The translations under genes and the position numbers were made by a program. A DNA stretch of 61,424 bases from Bacillus_BD sp963708895. GTDB taxonomy: Bacteria; Bacillota; Bacilli; Bacillales; Cytobacillaceae. Below the pieces are notes generated by a model that worked only from the letters and a program-made list of their open reading frames with translations, ran no database searches and was not told the origin of the DNA. The DNA is taken from contig CAVPUE010000008.1 in assembly GCA_963708895.1 (NCBI GenBank), positions 1 to 61,424 of the forward strand, given 5' to 3'. Of the stretch, positions 1 through 6,886 are shown piece by piece (positions within the stretch are counted from its first letter, which is position 1; each line of letters opens with the position of its first letter).

Positions 1-810
1 CTAGCAGTCCTTTTTCTTATAAACGGTAAAATAAGCATTGACATCCCCGCCAATAATGATGATGATTCCTGAAATATAGAACCAAATCATTAAAATAATG
101 ATGGCTCCGATACTTCCGTAGGTGGTTGAATAATTCGAAAAGTTATCTACGTAATAAGAAAAGGCATATGATGTCATAATCCAGCCGATCGTCGCAAAGG
201 CAGCTCCCGGAATCGCAGTCCGACAAGAAAAACGTTTACTCGGTGCCAACCAATACAGGCCGATAAAAATCACAAAAATAATCAATGAGCTAACCAAAAA
301 CCTCAATGCGTTCCAGATTGAGACAAACTCATCTGATAATTGAAATTGTGAAAAGAGAAAAACACCAATCTGTTTTCCAAATACAGGCAGAATTAAGGCG
401 ACAATAATAACCACCATCATGGCAAGTGTTAACAAAATCGCCATCAATCGTTTTGTAACAAAAGCTCGTTCTTCTTCAACATTATAAGAACGGTTAATGA
501 CTTTAACGATTGCATTAATCCCATTTGAAGCAGACCATAAGGTACCGATAACTCCCAAAGATAAAAGGGTTCCGTTTTTTTGCATCATTCCCTCCAGATT
601 CTGTTCAATCAATTGTATTGCACCTTCTGGAGCGAAACCACGAACAGTACCAAGTAAATCGTCTTGTGTAATCGGTAGGTAAGGGAATAAAGATACCAAA
701 ACAATCAGGAGCGGAAACAATGATAATAAGAAAAAATAAGCCAACTGGGCTGGAATTCCAACATAATCATCTTCCTTAAATCTTTTCAATAGATGCTTTA
801 CAAATCCCAT
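1..810 (-). CDS. yfkH: YihY/BrkB family inner-membrane protein (YfkH-like)
   Basis: A 269-residue integral membrane protein of the YihY/virulence factor BrkB family; the TAG stop lies at bases 1-3, so the gene is complete. About six hydrophobic segments are visible, starting near residue 25 (AYFFLLSLFPLLIVLVS) and ending in an Ile-rich helix near the C-terminus. The family has no settled biochemical role, although transport has been suggested. It is last in a minus-strand set with the YtxH-domain and phosphatase genes at 876-1707, the same order as yfkJ-yfkI-yfkH in B. subtilis, so co-transcription is likely. Family assignment is firm; function is unknown. Confidence 0.85.
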   Translation of the reverse strand: MGFVKHLLKRFKEDDYVGIPAQLAYFFLLSLFPLLIVLVSLFPYLPITQDDLLGTVRGFAPEGAIQLIEQNLEGMMQKNGTLLSLGVIGTLWSASNGINAIVKVINRSYNVEEERAFVTKRLMAILLTLAMMVVIIVALILPVFGKQIGVFLFSQFQLSDEFVSIWNALRFLVSSLIIFVIFIGLYWLAPSKRFSCRTAIPGAAFATIGWIMTSYAFSYYVDNFSNYSTTYGSIGAIIILMIWFYISGIIIIIGGDVNAYFTVYKKKDC

Positions 811-875
811 CCTATCGTTTTCCCTCCTTTTGTAACACTACCGCTTATATCCTACTTAAATTTCTCAAAAATTAT

Positions 876-1226
876 TTATAATCTTGTCCTAATGTTCTCT
901 GCTTCTTCTGGTTTTTCAATAAATGAGTCTTTTGTTTCTTTTACAAAATGGGATACTTGTGGAGTGGCTTCTTTTAATTCATCTATTTTTTCAGCAATAA
1001 AAGAAACCTCTTCCCCTACCTCCTCAATTGTATTTCGAATCCTCATTGTCGACTCTTTTAGACTATCCACGGCTTCTTGTGGATGTTTCACATAATAGGT
1101 GATTTTGCCAGTTGTCTTTTGACAGCCTGCGACAACCGTTTTTCTTGTATCACGGTCCAACATACTAAGCGCACCACCAGCAATGGCACCGAATAATACA
1201 CCTTTCCAAAATTTTGATTTACTCAT
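876..1226 (-). CDS. yfkI: YtxH-domain general stress-type protein (YfkI-like)
   Basis: A 116-residue protein with a short N-terminal hydrophobic stretch (FWKGVLFGAIAGGALSMLD, residues 6-24) followed by a charged, coiled-coil-like region. This is the YtxH layout seen in Bacillus general stress proteins. Its start overlaps the end of the phosphatase gene by 8 bases (1219-1226), which indicates translational coupling. Position between yfkJ and yfkH homologues supports the name. The molecular role is not known. Confidence 0.75.
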   Translation of the reverse strand: MSKSKFWKGVLFGAIAGGALSMLDRDTRKTVVAGCQKTTGKITYYVKHPQEAVDSLKESTMRIRNTIEEVGEEVSFIAEKIDELKEATPQVSHFVKETKDSFIEKPEEAENIRTRL

Positions 1227-1707
1227 CCGTTTTCTCCTTTAGACTTAATTCCTTCTTAATCTCTTCTAGAAGGCGAGTACAGCCAGCTTGAACGAGTTCA
1301 TATACTTCATCAAAATTCCCTGTATAATAAGGATCTGGAACGTCTTTTCCTTTCGCATTCTCAACATAATCAAGTAATTTGTTGATTTTAACATGTTCTG
1401 CGATCTTGCCGACTTTCCTAATATTATCGATATTTTGACTATCCATCGCGATAATATAATCAAATTGATTTAAATCGTCAGTAGCAATTTGACGGGCAAA
1501 AATCCCTTCGTCCGTAACCTGATTCTTTTTCAAAATTTCTCTTGTTCCTTCATGTGGCGGGTGCCCTATATGCCAGTCTCCTGTTCCAGCCGAATCTATT
1601 GTAATCTGATCTTGTAATCCTTCCCTTTTAACAAGATCACGAAATATTGCTTCAGCCATTGGGGACCTACAAATATTTCCTAAACAGACAAATATTACAG
1701 ATATCAT
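1219..1707 (-). CDS. yfkJ: Low-molecular-weight protein-tyrosine phosphatase
   Basis: A 162-residue cytoplasmic phosphatase. The signature P-loop C-x5-R is at residues 8-14 (VCLGNICRSP) and the general-acid aspartate lies in the DPYY motif near residue 125. The family removes phosphate from tyrosine (or arginine) residues of proteins through a cysteinyl intermediate. It is first in the yfkJIH-like operon; in B. subtilis this operon is linked to ethanol stress resistance. The gene is full length. Confidence 0.88.
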   Translation of the reverse strand: MISVIFVCLGNICRSPMAEAIFRDLVKREGLQDQITIDSAGTGDWHIGHPPHEGTREILKKNQVTDEGIFARQIATDDLNQFDYIIAMDSQNIDNIRKVGKIAEHVKINKLLDYVENAKGKDVPDPYYTGNFDEVYELVQAGCTRLLEEIKKELSLKEKTDE

Positions 1708-1887
1708 CCTTTTTCCTCCTCATTATCTCTTTTAAACCTACTGCCATAATCATATCGAAAAACAGGTGTGAAAACAAAAATTTAATACATTGACTTTTGA
1801 TGGCGAACGTGAAAAGATGAAAAGAAACAAGCTTGATTATGTGAATACTGCAAAAATAATAATAGATTGTGACAAAGGGTGAGGACG

Positions 1888-2109
1888 ATGAATTTAGAAA
1901 AGAAATCAGTGGAAAATGTAGAATACATGATTGAAAAAGTCAAAGACAAGTTAAAAGTAATGAACTTGGGGGCAATTAAACCCTCTCATTTTGATGAAAA
2001 TATGTATGAGGAATTAAAGGAAATTTATGATCTCGTCATGAAAAAAGACACCTTTAGTCCAAACGAAATGCAAGCACTTGTAGAGGAACTTGGAAGTTTA
2101 AGAAAGTAA
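1888..2109 (+). CDS. yfkK: UPF0435 (DUF1128) protein YfkK
   Basis: A 73-residue acidic cytoplasmic protein of the UPF0435/DUF1128 family, whose function is unknown. I chose the ATG at 1888 because GGGTGAGGAC sits just upstream; an in-frame GTG at 1879 would place the ribosome binding site inside the gene. It is transcribed away from yfkJ and towards map, sharing the strong terminator at 2112-2146. Confidence 0.8.
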   Translation: MNLEKKSVENVEYMIEKVKDKLKVMNLGAIKPSHFDENMYEELKEIYDLVMKKDTFSPNEMQALVEELGSLRK

Positions 2110-2111
2110 AT

Positions 2112-2146
2112 AAGACGGGACGGTTATCGGATAACCGTCCCGTCTT
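2112..2146. terminator. Bidirectional rho-independent terminator between yfkK and map
   Basis: A perfect 17-bp inverted repeat (AAGACGGGACGGTTATC and its complement) with a one-base spacer, flanked by T-rich sequence on the plus side and by A residues at the left. It ends both yfkK and map. Confidence 0.85.
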
Positions 2147-2151
2147 GGTTT

Positions 2152-2907
2152 TTAGATATCTTCTTGATCTGTTAAAATAATCGGACCGTTTTTTGTAATT
2201 GCGATGGTGTGTTCATATTGAGCAGATAATTTTCCATCTTCGGTTCTAGAAGTCCAACCATTATTATCCATTTTCATCCTGAATGTTCCAACATTTACCA
2301 TAGGTTCGATCGTAAAGACCATGCCTTCTTTAATTCGCGGACCTTTACCAGGGAGCCCATAATGTGGAACATCTGGCTTTTCATGAATCGCTGCACCGAT
2401 ACCATGACCAATAAAGTCACGAACAACAGAGAAATCTTCTCCCTCAACATAGGTTTGGATGGCATGACCAATATCCCCAATTCGATTTCCTACTTTTGCT
2501 TGTTCAATTCCGATATATAAAGATTTCTTCGTAACATCTAATAACTTTTGTGCAGTTTCAGATATTTGTCCCACAGAATAAGACCAAGCCGAATCCGCTA
2601 ATGCCCCATTATAATTAACAACCATATCAATGGTAACAATATCCCCTGTTTTCAATGCTTCTTTTCTAGGAAAGCCATGACAAATTTCATCGTTAACACT
2701 GGCACAGGTGGCATATTCATAACCTCTATATCCCTTTTGCTCAGGTGTTGCTCCCATTTTCTTCAGGTAAGCTTCAACAAATTCATCAATTTCCCATGTT
2801 GTAATACCTGGTTTGATCTTTTTCTTTAACTGCTTATGAACAGAGGCTAAAATCTTACCTGCCTCTTTCATTTGCTCAATTTCTCTCGTTGACTTTAAAA
2901 CAATCAT
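2152..2907 (-). CDS. map: Type I methionine aminopeptidase (YflG/MapB-like)
   Basis: A 251-residue metalloprotease that removes the initiator methionine from nascent proteins. The five metal ligands of the family are all present: two aspartates in TIDMVVNYNGALADSAW (near residues 95-107), histidine in GHGIG (near 168), glutamate in FTIEPMV (near 201) and glutamate in AQYEHTIAIT (near 232). Length matches the YflG/MapB paralogue rather than the ribosomal-operon copy. GAGAGGC lies six bases before the ATG. Confidence 0.9.
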   Translation of the reverse strand: MIVLKSTREIEQMKEAGKILASVHKQLKKKIKPGITTWEIDEFVEAYLKKMGATPEQKGYRGYEYATCASVNDEICHGFPRKEALKTGDIVTIDMVVNYNGALADSAWSYSVGQISETAQKLLDVTKKSLYIGIEQAKVGNRIGDIGHAIQTYVEGEDFSVVRDFIGHGIGAAIHEKPDVPHYGLPGKGPRIKEGMVFTIEPMVNVGTFRMKMDNNGWTSRTEDGKLSAQYEHTIAITKNGPIILTDQEDI

Positions 2908-3170
2908 CGTAATAGCCTCTCTTCTAAACTTTAACTAATTACTTTATCATATTCATTGTATGTTTTTTTGAGTATGCTTGCAATGTGATATCTAGATCTC
3001 AGTGTTAGTTTTCCACTTTATTGGATAAGCTAGTGAAAAAACGATATAATTAATCTCCTCGTTCTGATAATCTAAACTTGGAGAACCTAAATTCCTGTTA
3101 AGAGGAAAAAAGTTAGCTTTTCTTTTTTCAAGATTAATTTAAAATGACTCTCCTATATAACAGCTATTTC

Positions 3171-3231
3171 TGTTATAATGTAAAAGACACTAAATAATAT
3201 ATATTTTTAGTATTCGTTCTTAATAGAGAAC
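3171..3231 (+). promoter_or_regulatory. sinR promoter with SinR-type operator
   Basis: The 378-bp gap before sinR holds an extended -10 element (TGTTATAAT, 3171-3179; TATAAT at 3174-3179) with no good -35. Downstream at 3216-3231 lies the inverted repeat GTTCTTAATAGAGAAC, which contains two copies of the GTTCT core of SinR sites facing each other. This layout suggests autorepression. The match to SinR consensus (GTTCTYT) is from established knowledge; binding is inference. Confidence 0.5.
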
Positions 3232-3285
3232 ATAAGTATACTAGGGCACATTAGTATATATAAATTTTAAAGAGTGGTGGAATAA

Positions 3286-3618
3286 ATGATTGGTGATCGT
3301 GTAAAAAAATTACGTTTAGAAAGAAAACTATCATTATCTGAACTTGCCCTTAAAGCAGGAGTGGCAAAGTCATACTTAAGTTCCCTTGAGAGAAATTTGC
3401 AAACAAATCCATCTATACAATTTTTAGAAAAAATTGCAACTGTTCTTGGTGTCCCTGTCGATACGATCATCCTTGAACACCCGAACAAAGAGGACTTAGA
3501 TTCAGAATGGATGAAGCTTGTACAAGAAGCAATGGAATCAGGAGTTTCCAAAGAACAGTTCAAAGAATTTCTCGAATATAATAAATGGAAGGGCAATCAA
3601 CAAAATAATTCTAATTGA
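3286..3618 (+). CDS. sinR: SinR-type master regulator of biofilm/motility
   Basis: A 110-residue transcriptional regulator. Residues 1-60 form a Cro/C1-type helix-turn-helix very close to SinR (LSELALKAGVAKSYLSSLER, then QTNPSIQFLEKIATVL). Residues 72-102 form the SinI/SinR dimerisation segment (DSEWMKLVQEAMESGVSK). SinR represses biofilm matrix genes and is neutralised by SinI. Unlike B. subtilis, no sinI lies directly upstream; a sinI-like gene is convergent at 3871-4017. A MITE-like element begins 8 bases after the stop codon. Confidence 0.92.
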   Translation: MIGDRVKKLRLERKLSLSELALKAGVAKSYLSSLERNLQTNPSIQFLEKIATVLGVPVDTIILEHPNKEDLDSEWMKLVQEAMESGVSKEQFKEFLEYNKWKGNQQNNSN

Positions 3619-3625
3619 TTAAAAT

Positions 3626-3791
3626 GGATGTTTTTAAAAATCAAAGCTGATTTTAACGTAGTAATAGCTATTTTGCGCATTCGTATTAAGTTTGCAGCCC
3701 TTTTCTCAAAAGTATTAAGTAATTTCAACATAAAAACAATGACAATTAGCTTTTTCTCCCTTTAAAAGCAACAAAATTTGGGAAAAGAACC
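3626..3791 (-). repeat. MITE-like element, copy A
   Basis: A 166-bp diverged copy of the interspersed family described in the findings, in reverse orientation. It carries the internal palindrome arms around GATTTTAACGTAG, the GCAGCCCTTTTCTCAAAA hairpin arm, the AAAGCAACAAAATTTGGG end segment and terminal ACC. Target duplications are no longer recognisable. It starts just after the sinR stop. Confidence 0.7.
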
Positions 3792-3870
3792 TAAATCAAT
3801 CATCGCTAATCAATAAAATGAAAAAATTCCTGTTTAATTTCAATGATTTCCTGAGATTATGCAGGATTTT

Positions 3871-4017
3871 TTATTCTATAATCGTCTCTACTTCGCTTTT
3901 ATTTATTTGTAAAAATTCCCGAATTTCCTCTTTTGTAATGCCTAACTCTTTTACCTCTGCTAAAAGTCTAACCCATTCACAGTCAACACTATGACTATTT
4001 TCATTAGTATCATCCAC
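3871..4017 (-). CDS. sinI: SinI-like anti-repressor (small ORF)
   Basis: A 48-residue ORF, below usual length cut-offs. Its core CEWVRLLAEVKELGITKEEI (about residues 13-32), followed by REFLQINKSE, matches the SinI helix-pair that binds SinR (B. subtilis SinI has EWVELMVEAKEANISPEEI). I chose GTG at 4017 because a GGAGG lies 8 bases upstream; an in-frame ATG at 4032 would give 53 residues but overlaps that Shine-Dalgarno sequence. It is convergent with sinR instead of upstream in one operon. Assignment rests on the motif and on the adjacent sinR. Confidence 0.8.
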   Translation of the reverse strand: MDDTNENSHSVDCEWVRLLAEVKELGITKEEIREFLQINKSEVETIIE

Positions 4018-4182
4018 TTTATTGGCCTCCATCTTTTTTAATGATTCTTTTTACATATGTATTTTCTATTTTAATTATGACAATAATTTTAGCCTATTTA
4101 TTTCAAAAAAATTGTCACTTTTTGTCATATTATTAAAATTTATAAGAATCTGACTTTTCAAACCAGATTAACTGATTACTAT

Positions 4183-4377
4183 TTACCTCTTCCCGACTAT
4201 ATGATCATAAGCCTTTCGTTTTAATTGACTATTTTTCTGTTCAATTCTTTCAAATGTACCTGCATCAAATATAGGATAATTTGTTAAATCATGATTACAT
4301 ACCGGACAAATCCAAACGCCATTTTCACAGCTACTAAAACTAGGCCGATTACAATTCCCACAATGCTTCCTAAACAT
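4183..4377 (-). CDS. Small zinc-ribbon protein, unknown function
   Basis: A 64-residue protein with two CxxC knuckles (C6-x2-C9 and C24-x2-C27) typical of a rubredoxin-like zinc ribbon, followed by a basic C-terminal tail. I do not recognise a named family. A TGGAGG ribosome binding site lies six bases before the ATG. SinR-type inverted repeats at 4421-4438 and 4505-4531 lie in its upstream region, so it may belong to the SinR regulon. Function unknown. Confidence 0.65.
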   Translation of the reverse strand: MFRKHCGNCNRPSFSSCENGVWICPVCNHDLTNYPIFDAGTFERIEQKNSQLKRKAYDHIVGKR

Positions 4378-4420
4378 TTATACCTCCAAAATTGATTTAA
4401 TGTTTTTAAAGTACAATATT

Positions 4421-4438
4421 TGTTCTTAAAATAGAACA
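4421..4438. promoter_or_regulatory. SinR-type inverted repeat upstream of the zinc-ribbon gene
   Basis: TGTTCTTAAAATAGAACA, a near-perfect inverted repeat with GTTCT cores 11 bases apart (start to start), about 45 bases before the zinc-ribbon start codon. It resembles the box in front of sinR. Regulatory role is inferred. Confidence 0.45.
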
Positions 4439-4504
4439 TTTAAACTAATCATAGTACAAAAGGTGTATTTTAAAAAGCATGGAAATAGTCAATATTTTCT
4501 ATAT

Positions 4505-4531
4505 AAAGAACATTTTTAGTGGATGTTCTTT
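4505..4531. promoter_or_regulatory. SinR-type operator pair (AAAGAAC...GTTCTTT)
   Basis: AAAGAACAT and ATGTTCTTT form a 9-bp perfect inverted repeat with a 9-base spacer; each arm is an exact match to the SinR consensus GTTCTYT. It lies about 130 bases upstream of the zinc-ribbon gene. A weak hairpin function is possible, but no gene on either strand ends here. Confidence 0.5.
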
Positions 4532-4575
4532 ATTTTTCTACCATTTACGCATTATTTTGTGTGATTTAAATAATA

Positions 4576-4612
4576 AAAAAAAGAGTTCCATGTCAGGACA
4601 CAGAACTCTTTC
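4576..4612 (-). terminator. Rho-independent terminator of motAB
   Basis: AAGAGTTC...GAACTCTT stem with a 10-base loop directly after the motB stop; on the minus strand it is followed by a run of eight T residues. Confidence 0.85.
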
Positions 4613-5417
4613 TTATTCTCCATCTTGTGGCTTTTCATCTGTTTTAGGTTGAATTAATACTTCAACACGTCGATTCTTCGCTCTTCCTTCTCTTGTTTCA
4701 TTTGTTGCAACCGGTTGAAACTCACCGTAGCCTTTCGCTGTAAATAATTCAGGCTGTAAACTTTGGATTTTCTAGTAATACTTTCATAAAATTAATCGCC
4801 CGCATCACGCTTAATTCCCAATTAGAGGCATATTCTGCGTTATGAATCGGAATATTGTCTGTGTGACCAGTAACAACTATACTTCTCGGGACATCCATTT
4901 CAAGCAACTTTGAAAGCTCTTGTGCCACGATCCTATTATCAGGATGCACATCTGCACTTCCTATCTCAAATAGAATATTGTCCCGAATCGTTAAGGATAA
5001 CCCTTCATAGGTGAGGGAGGTGGTTAATTGATCTGATAAACCATTTTCTTGAACATAGGCATTAATATTTTTTTGAATTTCTGCTAGCCTTTCCTGCTCT
5101 TTCTCTCCTAAACCCGTTATATTCTGTTTATTTTTATAATGTTCTTCTTGTGTCTCATCTTCTTTATCCTGCTCATCACTTGAACCCCTACTTCCTTCTG
5201 GAATCGGGCTTGGATAGTCAAACATCCCAGTGCCACCTGTTAGCTCAGCATTAAAAGCATTCGATATCGATTGAAACTTTTGCATATCAATGGAGCTACT
5301 AGCAAAAAGAACGATAAATAATGCAACTAGCAACGTTAATAAATCTGAGTATGGAAGTAACCATGATTCATCTACATGTTCCTCATGACGTTTCGACTTT
5401 TTACGCCGCTTACTCAT
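4613..5417 (-). pseudogene. motB: Flagellar motor stator protein MotB (frameshifted)
   Basis: MotB anchors the flagellar stator to peptidoglycan and forms the proton channel with MotA. The 222-residue N-terminal frame shows the plug/TM helix with the channel aspartate neighbourhood (DESWLLPYSDLLTLLVALFI, residues 16-35) and the OmpA-like domain (VVTGHTDNIPIHN). One extra T in a TTT run near 4760 shifts the frame. After correction the protein runs on through KGYGEFQPVATNETREGRAK and NRRVEVLI to a stop at 4613, giving a normal-length MotB. The start overlaps motA by 8 bases. The break is probably a sequence error. Confidence 0.88.
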
Positions 5418-6202
5418 GATTTTCTACACCGCCTTCAAGGAGCTTCACTCTTTCGCCAGCAGGAAGATAGGATGCTAACTTTTGTTCGATAACTCTTGGT
5501 GCCTCTCCCTCTAAAATCGATAAGATCCCTTCAATAATCATATATTTATATTGTACTTCAATTTGAGATTTTCGCTTTAGTTTGTTAGCAAATGGATGCC
5601 ATAATACATAACCAGTAAAGATCCCCAGCAATGTCGCTACGAACGCGGCACTAATCGCATGTCCTAATGCTACAGTATCAGTCATATCCCCAAGAGCTGC
5701 AATTAATCCAATAACAGCACCCAGTACCCCAAGAGTTGGAGCATATGTACCAGCCTGTGTAAATATTTGTGCACCGGCTAGATGTCTTTCTTCCATTGCT
5801 TCAATTTCTTCTGATAGAACATCGCGAATATAATCAGCATTTTGCCCATCAACAGCTAACGTCAACCCGCTTTTCAAAAATGCGATCCTCAATATCATTA
5901 ATGCGCACTTCTAAAGCTAACAAACCTTCTTTACGAGCTAGTTGTGCTAAATCCGAAAATAATTTGATGAGCTCTTTATGACTAGTCATTTTCTGGTTTG
6001 TAAATAGAATTTTAAACAACTGTGGTACCTTTTTTAACTCTGACATTGGAAACGCAATCGTCACAGCAGCAACCGTTCCAATGATAATGATTAGTATAGC
6101 AGCAGGATTAGCTAGTACGGAAATATCTACCCCTTTTAAAACCATCCCAACTCCGATTGCGATTAAACCCATTATGACACCAATAACTGTAGCTAAATCC
6201 AT
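5410..6202 (-). pseudogene. motA: Flagellar motor stator protein MotA (frameshifted)
   Basis: MotA is the four-helix ion-channel subunit of the flagellar stator. The N-terminal frame (5849-6202) has VGMVLKGVDISVLANPAAI and the stretch ending INDIED. The second frame resumes at FLKSGLTLAVDGQ and includes FTQAGTYAPTLGVLGAVIGL and AFVATLLGIFTGYVLWHPFA, conserved in MotA. A single extra base around 5875 joins the two. Overall length (263 codons) matches B. subtilis MotA, and sequence is closer to MotA than to MotP. AGGTGATATAG precedes the ATG. An operon with motB. Confidence 0.88.
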
Positions 6203-6327
6203 CTATATCACCTATATTACCTTTCAAAAAGACATATTTACTTTTTATTCGTCATTATATATTTCGACATAATTTGGATTATATTTAGCCCTTTTTAAGG
6301 ATTTCGGTAACTTTTCTAATCCTTTAA

Positions 6328-6445
6328 GGCTCTTTTCTTAAACTTTGTTGCTTTTGTAAAGAAAAAAGGGGATTTTCCTTGTATTCACGTTGACATTAGA
6401 CATTATTTTTGAGAAAAGAGCTGCAAATTTTATACGAAGGCAAAA
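6328..6445 (+). repeat. MITE-like element, copy B (3'-truncated)
   Basis: Begins with GGCTCTTTTCTTAAACTTTG, contains the TTTTTGAGAAAAGAGCTGC arm and stops after ATACGAAGGC; the second palindrome and the AGCC end are missing. It lies upstream of motA and abuts the terminator of the candidate small RNA. Confidence 0.75.
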
Positions 6446-6446
6446 A

Positions 6447-6539
6447 AAAGTAATGCTCTCTGGGGGAAGAGCATTACGGTTAAATCTTATTTATATTAAT
6501 TAGGGGAGGGCTCTTAAAACATCTTGTGAATGTTTTAAC
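6447..6539 (-). ncRNA. Candidate C-rich small RNA with its own terminator
   Basis: No ORF is present, but the minus strand carries a complete small-RNA layout. A TATAAT box lies at 6546-6551. A 5' hairpin follows (TTAAAACAT / ATGTTTTAA, 6514-6538). Next is an unpaired GCCCTCCCC (6504-6512). It ends in a terminator stem GTAATGCTCT/AGAGCATTAC (6450-6477) with a CCCCC loop and a run of eight T residues. C-rich unpaired motifs that pair with Shine-Dalgarno sequences are typical of Gram-positive regulatory RNAs such as RoxS/RsaE and FsrA. Predicted size is about 90-95 nt. Inference; no homologue recognised. Confidence 0.5.
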
Positions 6540-6583
6540 AACTTTATTATAGTATGTTTTCTCAATTAAATCCATGAACATTT

Positions 6584-6599
6584 CGTGAACTATTTCACA
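6584..6599. promoter_or_regulatory. Fnr-like box upstream of candidate sRNA
   Basis: On the minus strand TGTGA-AATAGT-TCACG, one mismatch from the Bacillus Fnr consensus TGTGA-N6-TCACA. Its centre is about 52 bases upstream of the predicted start from the TATAAT at 6546-6551, and there is no good -35, as expected for an activated promoter. Confidence 0.45.
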
Positions 6600-6683
6600 T
6601 TTTATTAATATTTACTGCGATTATTCTCGAATAATTGAGGAATCCATGCAAAAACTAAATACATATAAGAAAGGAGTGAAGTT

Positions 6684-6842
6684 ATGGGACGAGGTAAACA
6701 TTTCGATCATAAGAAAAAAAATCATCCAGGAGAGTTTCCTAACCACACACTTGTGGAAAGACATACAACTGAAGCACAAGAAGATGAAGAACTACTTGTC
6801 ACACAGGAAGCATTTAAAAATCGTGTTGAAGAAAACGAATAG
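6684..6842 (+). CDS. Small charged protein, unknown (52 aa)
   Basis: A 52-residue ORF starting ATG at 6684, ten bases after the strong AAGGAGTG. The N-terminus is basic and His-rich (GRGKHFDHKKKNHPGEF) and the C-terminus is acidic (EDEELLVTQEAFKNRVEENE). It is followed directly by a strong terminator. I do not recognise a family; the composition resembles small spore-associated or stress proteins of Bacillus, but that is only an impression. An overlapping frame at 6646 lacks a ribosome binding site. Confidence 0.7.
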   Translation: MGRGKHFDHKKKNHPGEFPNHTLVERHTTEAQEDEELLVTQEAFKNRVEENE

Positions 6843-6850
6843 CTGCATCT

Positions 6851-6885
6851 GAAAAAGCCGATTCTCAGTTGAATCGGCTTTTTCA
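6851..6885. terminator. Bidirectional terminator (small ORF / topB)
   Basis: GAAAAAGCCGATTC...GAATCGGCTTTTTC, a stem flanked by A/T runs on both sides, placed between convergent genes. Confidence 0.85.
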
Positions 6886-6886
6886 C

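Noticed and set aside
4749..6202. Programmed frameshifting in motA and motB
   Set aside because: The shift sites share no slippery heptamer or downstream structure, and unrelated genes across the window show the same kind of one-base insertion. A sequence error explains it better.
6646..6852. 68-residue plus-strand ORF
   Set aside because: It overlaps in another frame the better-supported 52-residue ORF at 6684, which has AAGGAGTG at the right distance.
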